From Hyaloperonospora brassicae (Eukaryota; Oomycota; Peronosporomycetes; Peronosporales; Peronosporaceae), in assembly GCA_947650285.1 (NCBI GenBank), contig CANTFL010000641.1, positions 1 through 64,000 of the forward strand: a DNA stretch of 64,000 nucleotides, written 5' to 3'. Within the stretch, counting starts at the first letter, position 1. Every line of letters starts with the position of its first letter. The translations under genes were made by a program, and so were the position numbers. A model generated the notes under the pieces. That model worked only from the letters and a program-made list of their open reading frames with translations. It did not search any database and had not been told where the DNA came from. Positions 52,893-64,000 of the stretch are shown here, piece after piece.

Positions 52893-55119
52893 AGTCGTTG
52901 ATGAAGGCATATCGCACACAAGGCGGCAACTGATCAGGACATGGGGACAAGCAGATGCGCTATCAGTTGCCGTCGTGAGCTCAAACGTACATGCTAAGAA
53001 GAGAAAGCATAAACGAAGGGAGTCAAATTTGACGCTTCAACACAACGACCGATGGTAGGTCAGACGCACCCTTGCTGAATCAGAGAATGAAAGAAAAACG
53101 TTACAATCAAACTGCAAGTAGTTGGTCGTCAGGAAGAGTGAGAAGGAGTTCTAGGAGGAGATACTTTTGGCAAGAAGGGCTGATGTCGTAAGCATGTAAT
53201 CAGAAAAGGTTAAGAAAGACCAGCTATAATTTATCTGCATTAACTTTTCAAATAGCGCATTCTTTGTGCTCGCTTTGTACAAAATATGCAGCACTGACAC
53301 TTTGATGACTTTCAGCAAAAATGACGAACAGCAGAAAAGACGTCACCTGAAATTTACGGGAATCTTGTGACTTATACTATCAAATTTAGACGCACCTTAT
53401 ATTTTGCTGATGTCGAAAATAGACTCGAATGCTCGGACGTATCGATTTTTAATGAAACATTGCGATACTAGTAGTGCGTTGTTTTCGCGAGAGCGATCTC
53501 CATTCATTGAAAATCATGTGGCGGAATAATCGTCACGCTTCTTGTGCAAACCTTGTGAATATTTCAATTGGCCACCAAATGGTGTGAGTTTACTATTCGA
53601 TCCAACTTTCGTTGTATAATTTAGGTACTGTCAATAAAGATAGGAATGTATTGCACGAGATGAAACATGTAGAGAGGCTATCAGATGTTGCTAGAATGTA
53701 CGCGCGACAACATTGTTAGGCAGCGAAACAGTCACATTTTGCAATTGTGCTTACAAGTGACAACATCACTATTACCATCTCTATCGTCCGCCATCGACAA
53801 CGTTCTCGGTGCTGTCATTGTGACGTTCTGCGTATGGCTACAGAAATGTTCGTCAATTGTAGCATAATCAACTGCTGGTTCAGGTGGATTTGATGTATCT
53901 ACGCGCACTATCGAAACGAGCCGTGTTTATTGTTTTGATGATCGGTGACACGGCGACATCTTGTTGCTTAGGCGTCCATATTCGTTGCCTGCCACTCACT
54001 TTTCGGTTTTTAAGGTGGCCATTGTCGCTGTTCTATAACGCAGTCAACGCCATTTGCAACGGCCAGGTGGCGGGTTATTGGAAGTGATTCTGTCTGCGGT
54101 GAAATGTTGCTCGACATTATAGACGACCGAACTTGAAGGTATTACGATGTAATGAAGTATAGCGAGGGAGTTATGTTCGAAAAAGCGTTAGCGATTGTTA
54201 TGATGTATTGGGAGATTGATAACATATAATGTATGGGCCTCTTATTTCGGAATGATTAATGACTAGTCATTTGTTATATGTGCCTAGTTCTTAGGCAATA
54301 CTATATGGGTGTAATTTTAATGCTAAAACTGTAGAAATGATATATATTTTTCGTCATGAACGCACGATTGGCGATACCGTATGGTGTGAGACACAGTGAA
54401 TGAAGTGAAGAATCGCTTCGACTTTTATATGAGCGAGTGAAAATAGTCATACGTTATGCGTGGAACGAGGGTGGTCACGTGAGAGCATGGCGCCCATAGG
54501 GAAGAATATTGCGAGGAAGCACAGTGGTGCTTACTTTATCACGATAATTTACACATGAGTTTTCCTTGTTGGTGAATGCGTGTTCAGCTCGAAGGATCTC
54601 TAGCAACTCTTGCTAGACGTTCTTCATCGCTCAAATGAAAACTATTGTAGATTTAATGGAACATACCGCGAAATTTTTCAACTTTGAAGTCGAAAAAACG
54701 ATTGAAATTGACGAACTATGTATTATCAATGAGATTAAGAACTCGAGAAGATATGCAGTACTAACGTGGTGCAACTTCTTTGATGCCATGAGTATCACGC
54801 TTACTTTTGAAAGCGCACAATAGGATATTTACAGCTATCACGCTGCCTAGCTCCTCTGCCTAGTGTACATTATGTGGCTAGAGAACCATTGGATGCGCCC
54901 GAAACAATAAAATTTCGACAATCCACGACCACGACGATTTTATAAGTCATCTCGTGTTCGACATTAACATTGACTTCTGAACAGACCTTAGTGCTCCGAC
55001 CGCATAAAACTTGAGCATCGCATTGAACAATATTTTAAGCTTATGAACACGCTAACAATAATTGATACCTGTTAAGATCATTATCGTGCGAGCATTAGCT
55101 TCCTTGAAGATGAATCCGT

Positions 55120-55392
55120 TTAAAATATTATGTTTCAGTAAAGAATGTTGAAGAAGAAGCGGTAGCCACAACGTCACATGAAGTTATCACTACAATAAGT
55201 GAAGATTATTTCGCGCCCGTCAAAGGTAAATACTTGATCGTCAAACGAGGTTTTTGTAGTCAAATCTCCTTCGATAATATGCTCGATGTCGGAGCCACAT
55301 GCAACGTGGTGAAGACAGAGTTGCTGCAACATGTCATTACGGAAGAGAATCCTCAATTCTTACCTTTTAACGGCACCAACAAAATCAAGTAA
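55120..55392 (+). pseudogene. Possible retroelement aspartic-protease remnant
   Basis: An open stretch reads KGKYLIVKRGFCSQISFD then NMLDVGATCNVVKTELLQ. The 'D-GAT-N-V' phrase resembles the active-site region of Ty3/gypsy-type proteases, with Val in place of the usual Thr/Ser after Asp (D-V-G rather than D-T/S-G). The frame stops soon after at 55390-55392. No RT is seen downstream. Judged by eye only. Confidence 0.35.
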
Positions 55393-57197
55393 AAGGTAAA
55401 AAAAGACTAACAACGAGCTGTGGAAGATGTTGAAGAAAGAGATGATACTGTGCTCATATTATCGCAGAGGTTCAAAGAAAGTATTTGATTATTTGCTAAA
55501 TTGGTATTGGACGCTAACGAGATTACAGAGGTCCTGCAATGCCGGTACTTCAAGCGCGGAATGCGAAGATATGGCAAGAAAAGTTGATGCAGCAAGCGTC
55601 GTGTATGACCGTTTTAAAAAATGGTGCTTTACGTGACACGGATAGAGTATCCGAGCGACAGATGACCGTTCGCGACAAAAAACAAGCAATAACTAGAACG
55701 AAAACTCACAGAGAAAAAACGTGCGCGACAAAGACGGACAGCGGGAAGGACAGCAGAACCGGCTTGAAGAGACCAAGGTAAACATAAAAGGCCGAGGAGA
55801 CTACCACCACAAGCGAGATGCTTGACGGTTCTTCCACAAGATGGCTTCGCATAATACTAGCTACTGCTACACGCTAAACGAGATACTACCGGAAGGAAAA
55901 AAACAAAGCCCCGCCGGAAATTATCGCAAAGCAACGTCGAAGTACCCGCGCATTTCAAGAGCAAATGAGTCCGACTTTAAATCGGGGTCAGAGTCGGATG
56001 CGACAGGGGAAGAGCAAGATCTTAAAGTTCTTGGGTTGGTATGAAAAGATAATTTCTTCACTAGTGCACCATTGCGAATTTTGGTCACGCTCTACGTAAA
56101 TAAGAGTCGATTGAAGCTCTGCTCAACATTATTGTCTCAAAGAGCGTTGTAAATGGTGAGCCACTTTCTATAATCGTGCAGCAGAGCCGACAGCATGTTA
56201 CCGCATCCCCAGCTGTCTTCGAGACTATGCGTGGCGCGATATCGAGAAAAGTACCGGTGGTGACACGGTTCTTTTCACACGGCTAAAGCCATAGACAATC
56301 ATCACACATCATTTCAAATTGATAGAATCCATAAGCAATAACATGTTCATCGGCAGATACGTCATGAACGATCTAGGACTGATTCGAACTGCAAAGACCG
56401 CTTGGTGCAATGGGACGATTGTTTGCTTTGACATATGACAAGACAAGATAAGACGAGAAGACCCATTACAGACCAAGAAAACGCGTAGTTTCCCGAAGAA
56501 ATAAAGGAAGCACCCACTGGCAGTACCGCCAGAGGCACTCCGTCCGCACCATACTGCCTATATTGGGGGGAAGAATTACTTAACATTACTGGTCGAGTAC
56601 ATACCGTTTTTACGACGGGCACCTTGGACTAATATGTTTTCCCGATTATGAGCTGTCTAATCGATCGTATTACCGACCACTGCATGCGAAGGCCTACCAA
56701 ATATCGCGCGCCGCCAGGAAAGCAGATCTGAGGAGACAATACAGTGGCTTCATAGTGTTGAATTATTAGTGCGAGCTTATGACACCGAGATGGCATCATT
56801 CGCAATGTTCGTCATCAAGCCCGATAGATCACTGCGCATTTATCAGCGACTATCGTGGTCGAAACAAATACCTTCGCTGGATTTTGTACTATGTACCACG
56901 CATTCGATATAAGGTGCTGCAAGCATTGCTTATGATGGGTATCACTTTTCGAACATTCCTGTCATTGCTCGGCCAATTTGTAATTCCACTGACGTACTAC
57001 TAGATAAACCTTACTTTTTGTCGATGATCCAATAATCAACTGGCGCACGCAATACATATCATTTGAGATGGTGAATACCCCCAGGATAAAGCGCTAAACC
57101 GATTTAATATCATTGTAGCGGATCTAGCAAATCTCCTATCCTGAGAAAGGCTTTCTGCTCGGCAATCAATGAAGTTCTTTACAAGAGGTCTACTCTA

Positions 57198-57738
57198 CAA
57201 GTCAAAGAACTTTCAGCTATAGGTCCTTGTTCAAGGTACATATACGATTCAGTAAATGCACAGTGTGCTAACGAGCCTGTGTCTTAACAAGACTCTTACG
57301 ACCTGATACGACTTAGGAAGGCACGTGTCTTATAAAAATTGATAGGGGAACTGAAGTTTTTGTGTTGTTATAGAAAAGAATACCTCAGACTAAATGTACT
57401 TAATCTAGACGCTAATGTTCTGGTTGGTACCTTTCAAAAGATCTCGTATGTTGGTGGCTGACACACTTCAGCCCTCAACAACTGATACAGTGTATGAATA
57501 CCATTCAATGACATCTCATCCCTAATGTAAACCACACATGTAATGTCGGTCACCAACCGAGGTGTAACTCTGTTACAGAATATATGCTTGATCTCGGCCG
57601 CGCGTCTCACCGACTGCAATAGGATTCAAACTCATGGAACTAGAATATCTAAGATGTTTTGCTGGGAATGGTTTTAGTCGCATGCGGCACTGATCGATAT
57701 ACTAGACATGGTGTTTGTCGAATGCGGAGATGATCGAT
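57198..57738 (+). repeat. Direct repeat, copy 1 (about 541 bp)
   Basis: Nearly identical to 63183-63721 with a few substitutions and 1-bp indels, in the same orientation. The two copies bracket copia element 2 plus 216 bp and 76 bp of other sequence. They could be LTRs of a host element or a segment duplication. I found no TG/CA ends or purine tract to prove LTR status. Confidence 0.9.
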
Positions 57739-57954
57739 GTGTATGCAAGTTCACAATATGGTGGCACCTGATCGTGTAATTTACCCCTACTTTACTGAGT
57801 AGGTGCTGCATGTAGAGAGAATGGCCACAGTAGCCAAAATCGACGACTTATACTTTCGCAATTTCATACCAAAAATGGCCAGGAATAAAGTCTTGCTTGG
57901 TAAAGAAATAACGTACGACTGCAAGAAGTATAGATATTAATTCGCAGCCATACT
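57739..57954. other. Short sequence between direct repeat and copia element 2
   Basis: 216 bp of AT-rich sequence with no gene seen. It ends in ATACT, the left copy of the target duplication. Confidence 0.6.
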
Positions 57955-58287
57955 TGTTGAAGATCGGGGTGGAGAGTCACGATGTGCGGCACGACATGTC
58001 AGATCAAGTTGGTGTCGGCGACTGTTTGCATGTGTATAAGAGAACAGTCGATAGATGAAGGGGCTGCAAAGATGGGTGAATAAGCTTGCAGTTGCCAACA
58101 GACAGGAAGCGCGTCGCCGGAGTGGTGGCGAATGGTAGCGCAGCGACAGTAAGTCGACCTAGTAAGAGCGGCATATACAGAGACATAGTGTGCGAGATAG
58201 CGAGCATAATAGCTAGGACATAACGGCACAGTTTGTATATTAGTTTCCTTTCTAGCTCATCAAGTGCAAGCTCAACATTGGCTAGCA
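57955..58287 (+). repeat. 5' LTR of copia element 2
   Basis: 333 bp, TGTTGA...CTAGCA. It differs from the 3' LTR at six positions by my count (about 1.8%). Confidence 0.95.
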
Positions 58288-58299
58288 GGTTATGAGCCC
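58288..58299 (+). other. Primer-binding site, tRNA-iMet anticodon type
   Basis: The same GGTTATGAGCCC as in element 1 directly follows the LTR, and the Gag ATG (58292) overlaps it in the same way. Confidence 0.75.
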
Positions 58300-61200
58300 A
58301 AACCCAATGGCTCCTCCGACTGATGAAATGACGACTTCTGCACCTGCAGACCACGGCCACGAAATGGCCGCCGTTGTTAGAGATACCCAAGCCCACAAAA
58401 GAGGTGCGGGGACCGACAAAAGGATCCTCACAATGCTGACTGCACTCACGGATCGCATGCAAGCGCTCGAGGCGTCGCAGATGCAGATCGAAGAGGAAAA
58501 GCGACTGCGAGGCGCGATCGGCAGTGTCTTTTTTGCATCAGAGCTGGGACGCGGCATGGGCGGTGCGACTCTACATCGTGACGCGCTAGTAAATGATGCT
58601 CCGAGGCAGCCGCGTGGACGTGTTCGCGTAACGCAACCAGGTGACTCGCTATTCCAGCAGTTCATTCCACAGTATGTCGGTCCGCGACATCCAGCGGGCG
58701 CTGCTCGACCACAGGCGCCGCGCTATGCGCCAGTGTCGCCTCCAGATTTTGAAGACGCTCATGCGCCTGTGCCACCAACGCAGCAGGCACCGACGAAAGA
58801 GTTGCCGTTGAGTTTCCCGGAAGCACGCCAACTTAAGCTTGCTCTTCGCAAGTTTGATGGTACAGAAATGTACCAGGGACTCGGATCGGGTTTTGCTGAC
58901 TGGGGTCGCACGTTCTTGCGCCAAGTCAGTATGGCGCAGCAGGCCTGAAGATTTGCATGGGCTGAAGATGTCAAGGTCGACTTACTGGGACACTAACTAA
59001 GTTGGTTAGCAGAGCGGTACTACCAAAAACAAGAGGACGTTTGGTGGCTCGAAGAAGCCTCTCTCGATCACGCTATGGGCCGGTTGCTACACACATTCAA
59101 GACTACAATCACGGCGTCGCAAAGCATGAAGCTTTTCACTGCAAGAAGGTATCTAAAGAGATCATGGCCTGAACACTACCTGTATACAGTTTTTGTTGTA
59201 TGCGATGCCTGCTGTGGATGTGCAAAAGCAAAGTTCTCAACAACATTGTCCACTATGCGTCGGCTGATCTTACAACAGTTTTGATGGCCAAGTACAACAA
59301 TGACCGACACGATCATTTGCGCCAAGCTGAAGATCTTGCGCATTTTGCACAGTCTGTTGAGCTCGAGAACAAGACCGGAAGGACGTTGGGAAGCGAGTTG
59401 GTCGCCACTGTCACTGACGAAAACGTCGCAAGGAGGCACGTTCATGCTACAACTGTGGCAAACAAGGTCATTTGTAGATTGACTGCAGGTGAAAAGGGGA
59501 CGTCAACAAGAGCGTCAAGAACGACGGCGAGGTTGTTCTTGCTGTTAATGACGACAGCGACAATGTGAGCGAAGACTGGATACTCGACAGCTGTGCCAGT
59601 CGACACCTGGTGAACGACGATCGCCTGCTGATCGACGCAGAGATTTGCAACGATGTAGTCTCGCTATCTGATAACGAGAAGGTCGGTCTGTCCAAGGTCG
59701 GTAGTGTGAGAATGTCCGTCGTTGCCAATGGACAAGAAAAAACAGTTCAACTCATGGACGTCTACTATTCACCGAATCTGGCCCGCAACATCATCAACTA
59801 TGACAAGCTTGATCAAAAGGGATACAGTCTTAAGTATTCTAATGGCAAGCGATCAGTAGCTCGACGGAGTGATGGCCAAGTCGCGTTCGACGTGACGATG
59901 GAGAATAGTGTGCTAATTGTCGAGACAGTGATAAAGAGTGTACGCCAAAAGGAGACAGCGAATGTTATAATGGCTGCCATTCACGAGAAGGCAGCAGACG
60001 AAATGACTTCGGCGACGCATCGTGGCTCGCTGCTATACTTTCATCAACGTCTGGGGCATCTGTCGTACGATGCAATTGAGAAGATCGCAAGAAATCCAAG
60101 CTCGGGTATCGAGCTGACGGACCACAAACGGATGACATGCATCACGTGCGCGCAATCCAAGCAGACAAAAAACAAGCAGAACCAGAAAGACTCTGGACAG
60201 AACGCCCCGATCGACTGCATTGGCGGTGTCATCTGCTCGGACCTAAAAGGTCCACTAACGCCTGCGGATCGACTCGGAAACCGATATCTGATCGACTTTA
60301 TCGATTACAAGACCAACTACTGTCGAGTTTTCTTAGCTCAAACCAAGGACGCTGCGGCAAAGAAGTTCGAACACTTCTTGGTGCTCTTTGAGCGACGTTT
60401 TGAGTGCAGAATCGCGGTTCTCAGAACAGATGGCGGTGGAGAATACCAGAATGTTGATCTGTTCTGCAAATCGACAGGCGTTGCAAGACAAGTGAGTGAA
60501 GCGCGAAATCAAGCGTCGAATGGGAAAGCCTAAAGAATGCACAGGACCGTTCTAAACATGACACGAGCGATGATCTTCGCGTCTGGATTGCCCCTTACGT
60601 TCTGGGGTGATGCCGCTGAATACTCCACGTATATTATGAACAGGAGCCCCACGAATTTGAATCCTAAGAGAGCGTCGCCGCTTGAAGTTCTGACGAATAA
60701 ATCGCCGGATTTGCGCAACATCGTCGTGTTTGGCTCCCACTGTACCGTCTACCGTGATCCAAGCAAGAACACGTTCGCGCGCCGCGCTCAAGTGGGCACG
60801 ATCGTTGGATGTAGTGACGAAACCAAGGGTTTCAGAGTATTCATCAGGAAAGAAAACAAGGTCATCACGACGCAGCATGTCAAGAATATTGAAACGTTGT
60901 CTGAAGCCCAGAACAGGCAGCTGCAACTAGCCCTTGATGACGATGGTCGGGCAGATTCAGACGAAGGCACTGAGACACCTGTGAGACAGAGCAGTAGTAT
61001 TACTGCGAGCGAGAAGCCCAAGAAGAAGAAACAGTGGACTCGCCAACCGCACGTGACAAGAGGTGCGGCAAAGAAAGCAGCTGCAACCAACAAGAAGTAG
61101 CTGTCAGCGCAGGTGTCGTCAATCACGTGTTCGAAAGATATCCTCACAACTATGGCGAAACAATAAAGAGCGAGAAAAGAAACGAGTGGCAAAAGGCAAT

Positions 61201-62744
61201 GCGTGAGGATCTGGACGCGCTCGAAAGAAACTAAGTGTGGCGTTTGGCGCTCCGATCAAGCAACAGCAACGTTCTCCACAGTAAATGGGTCTTTAAGACC
61301 AAGACGACTGCCGATGGAGATTTATAAAGGCACAAAGCGCGCCTCGTTGCCTGCGGAAATGAACAAGTTTTTGGCGTGGACTACGCGCTAACTTTCGCTG
61401 CCGTCCTGGACATGACTACAGTGAAAGTAATCTTGGCGTTAGCTTCTACATGGGGCGTCCCGACTAAGCACGGAGACGTCTCCAATGCTTACGTAAAAGC
61501 AAAGAAGGAACAGCATCTCGAGATTCTGATGCACGTCCCCAAGGGCATGACGATTGATACAAGAAAGTTAAAAGAATTGGGGGCAACGAAGATTGAAGAT
61601 GTTGTGCTTGAACTGAAGAAAAGTCTTTATGGTTTATAGCAAGCAGGGCGATTGTGGAGCCAATTGCTTAACAATCGGCTATTGGAAGTCGGATTTACTC
61701 GCTGCATCAGCGACCTCTGCTTGTATTACAAGCGCGACATCGATGGAGTCGTCATCGTCGGAGTCTACGTAGACGATTTGCTGGTGACTGGAACATCCGC
61801 TGTTGCAGTTGACGGTTTTTTTGCGAGCCTCGAAAGTCTTTCGATTAAAGATCTTGGACCAGTGTCGAAGTTTTTGGGGATGCGCGTGACGCACAACGAA
61901 GATCGTGGATATTTTCTTGACCAGGAGGAGACGATTGTCGACTTGCTGCGTGACCACGGCATGACCGATGCCAACTCAAGTCGTGCGCCTATCGGGACAG
62001 ACGTTTATGAAGTTCAATGTGCAGACAGCGGACTACTTGCAGACACGGGTGCTCCAGGTCAACCTAGCGTTCGTGTTTTCAGTCTATTGTCGGATCGTTG
62101 CTCTGGGTAGCGAGGTGCACACGACCCGACACTGCATTTGCGGTGCATAAGGCAACCAGACAAACACACGAGCCACGGATCCATGACTGGAAATTGGCTA
62201 AGCGCATCGTGCGCTGTTTGAGTGGTACGCGTGGATTTAAGATCAGCATGAATCCAGCAGTCGAAGAAACTGCACAACCTGTTCTAATGAACTACAGTGA
62301 CGCATAATACGCAGCCGACAAGGCAGACAGAAATTGTTTAACCGGTAGCGTCGTCATGCTAAATGGAATGATAATCATCTGGTGCTCGAAAAAGCAAGGA
62401 GTTGTGGCGCTCTCGACAATGGAGTCAGAATTTGTGGCAGCGTCTGAAGCTGGACGAGAGCTACTTGGAGTGAGAGAGACGCTGAGTGAAATTGGTGAGT
62501 TGCCTGCACTACCGATGAAAATGCTCATCGACAACCAGGCAGCGATACGGCGGATTGAAGCAGAAGCGCCGTCTAATAAAGCCAAGCACATTGATGTGAG
62601 AGTCAAAACTTGTGCGACTACGCTCGTCGAGGCATTGTGGTGCCAGAATATGTGCCGAGCGACCTGATGCTTGCGGACGGACTCACCAAAGCGCTCGATG
62701 CAGTCAAGACGGTCAAGTTGCGATCACTGCTACAAATCGTGTAA
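58292..62744 (+). pseudogene. Copia Gag-Pol relic with nine stops and about five frameshifts
   Basis: It aligns by eye along the whole length of the element 1 polyprotein. In-frame stops lie at about 58946, 58994, 59475 (inside the zinc knuckle CYNCGKQGHL), 59490, 60531, 61232, 61325, 61637 and 62305 (at the RNase H SDAD site). Frame changes fall near 59215, 59430, 61095, 62085 and 62610. Recognisable parts are protease [11 protein letters not shown], integrase FHQRLGHLSYD and [22 protein letters not shown], and RNase H TMESEFVAASE. Several domains are open individually, but the polyprotein is dead. Confidence 0.95.
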
Positions 62745-62773
62745 GCGCAGTGCAAGTCGCCGACAAGGAGGAG

Positions 62774-63106
62774 TGTTGAAGATCGGGATGAAGAGTCACG
62801 ATGTGCGGCACGACATGTCAGATCAAGTTGGTGTCGGCGACTGTTTGCATGTTTATAAGAGAACAGTCGACAGATGAAGGGGCTGCAAAGATGGGTGAAT
62901 AAGCTTGCAGTTGCCAACGGACAGGAAGCGCGTCGCCGGAGTGGTGGCGAATGGTAGCGCAGCGACAGTAAGTCGACCTAGTAAGAGCGGCATATACAGA
63001 GACATAGTGTGCGAGATAGCGAGCATAATAGCTAGGACATAACGGCACAGTTTGTATATTAGTTTCCTTTCTAGCTCATCAAGTGCAAGCTCAACATTGG
63101 CTAACA
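62774..63106 (+). repeat. 3' LTR of copia element 2
   Basis: 333 bp, TGTTGA...CTAACA, directly after a purine tract. It is followed by ATACT, the right copy of the target duplication. Confidence 0.95.
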
Positions 63107-63182
63107 ATACTATCATGAGGAAACCGCATATGTATCCAGAAGACCTCCACAAGCTCAAATAGCCACCTATTAACGTAAATTG

Positions 63183-63721
63183 CAAGTCAAGGAACTTACA
63201 GCTCCAGCTCCTTGTTCAAGGTACATATACGATTCAGTAAATGCACAGTGTGCTAACGAGCCTGTGTCTTAACAAGACTCTTACGACCTGATACGACTTA
63301 GGAAGGCACGTGTCTTATAAAAATTGATAGGGGAACTGAAGTTTTTGTGTTGTTATAGAAAAGAATACCTCAGACTAAATGTACTTAATCTAGACGCTAA
63401 TGTTCTGGTTGGTACCTTTCAAAAGATCTCGTATGTTGGTGGCTGACACACTTCAGCCCTCAACAACTGAACAGTGTATGAATACCATTCAATGACATTT
63501 CATCCCTAATGTAAACCACACATGTAATGTCGGTCACCAACCGAGGTGTAACTCTGTTACAGAATATATGCTTGATCTCGGCCGCGCGTCTCACCGACTG
63601 CAATAGGATTCAAACTCATGGAACTAGAATATCTAAGATGTTTTGCTGGGAATGGTTTTAGTCGCATGCGGCACTGATCGATATAATATACATGGTGTTT
63701 GTCGAATGCGGAGATGACGAT
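63183..63721 (+). repeat. Direct repeat, copy 2 (about 539 bp)
   Basis: Second copy of 57198-57738, starting 76 bp after copia element 2 ends. Confidence 0.9.
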
Positions 63722-64000
63722 CATAAAACCGATATAGAAAATGTCATCAGTCGTGCACCAACTCAGTAAGTGTCAGAATGAACAATGGTCATCGTGAAGA
63801 CTACGGGTATAATTTTAGGGTTCCTGCGGGCCCGTTGTACGATTTGATGAAAATTCTGGATCGCAGCACTGAAAGACAATGATCAGACTGCTGCGATGCA
63901 ATTACTTGAAAAATCAATTTTGGGGCGCAATTCGGTAAGTGCACGCTGTGACATCAGTAAATGAATTCATATAGCGACGTCAATGTGGAAAGAAACTTAG
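63722..64000. other. Window edge, no complete gene
   Basis: A short coding-like phrase (ALKDNDQTAAMQLLEKSIL, about 63868-63926, plus) stands alone without a start in frame. It could be part of a relic or of an exon continuing off the window. Confidence 0.3.

Larger units (their letters stand above)
50532..57197. other. Gene-poor, AT-rich region with transposon debris
   Basis: No intact host gene is convincing across 6.7 kb. Short frames such as 50907-51122 (-), 52322-52645 (+), 54635-54823 (+) and 55841-56044 (+) lack domains. Items that can be named are listed separately (RNase H-like remnant, hairpin, protease-like remnant). Confidence 0.55.
57955..63106 (+). mobile_element. Defective Ty1/copia element 2 with perfect target duplication
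   Basis: The element is complete: two 333-bp LTRs, primer site, Gag-Pol relic, AAGGAGGAG purine tract. Flanking ATACT occurs on both sides (57950-57954 and 63107-63111), the 5-bp duplication expected of integrase. It is related to element 1 in protein sequence but distinct in LTR. It cannot make its own proteins. Confidence 0.97.

Noticed and set aside
57198..63721. Calling the 540-bp repeats LTRs outright
   Set aside because: No TG/CA termini, primer site or purine tract were found next to them.
1..64000. tRNA, rRNA or CRISPR features
   Set aside because: Scanning by eye found no cloverleaf with conserved TTCGA context, no rRNA sequence and no spaced short repeats. A covariance-model scan would be needed to exclude tRNAs.

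Overview
The window looks like nuclear DNA of a plant-associated oomycete, most probably from the Peronosporales. The reasons are: a GPCR-PIPK fusion gene, a gene type known mainly from oomycetes and Dictyostelium; two START-like plus FYVE-like zinc-finger proteins of the expanded oomycete type; an ankyrin protein built from degenerate 'GHL-VV-WLH' repeats; compact genes with few, short introns (about 40-125 bp) that often carry a CTAAC branch site; and fragments resembling RxLR-WY effectors. No assignment was checked against a database.

Layout. 1-5175 is a Ty1/copia retrotransposon with one intact 1557-codon Gag-Pol frame and LTRs identical over the visible 201 bp; its first 11 bp lie off the left edge. 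5176-6377 holds possible effector remnants. 6378-17083 is a large inverted duplication: two arms of about 3.27 kb around a spacer of about 4.17 kb. The arms carry a poorly characterised multi-exon locus and the 3' end of a malonyl-CoA-synthetase-like gene. The only complete copy of that synthetase runs from the left arm into the spacer, beside a taspase-like gene.

17.9-50.5 kb is the conserved gene-rich core: 2-Cys peroxiredoxin (+), PH-domain protein (-), a LINE fragment (-), TFIIH subunit Tfb2/p52 (+), kelch protein (-), small GPI-anchored secreted protein (+), two tandem START/FYVE-like proteins (-, the second with a GAF domain), a 1024-residue ankyrin protein (-), a possible small two-exon gene (-), cytosolic-type malate dehydrogenase (-) and a GPCR-PIPK (+).

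50.5-64 kb is AT-richer, has no convincing intact host gene, and is full of transposon remains. It ends in a second, broken copia element (57955-63106) with a perfect 5-bp target duplication, itself flanked by a direct repeat of about 540 bp.

The core genes cover housekeeping (antioxidant defence, transcription/DNA repair, central carbon metabolism) and phosphoinositide or lipid signalling (PH, FYVE-like and START domains, GPCR-PIPK). They form no operon. The contrast between the compact core and the repeat-rich flanks fits the 'two-speed' architecture described for this group. I saw no rRNA, tRNA or CRISPR array.
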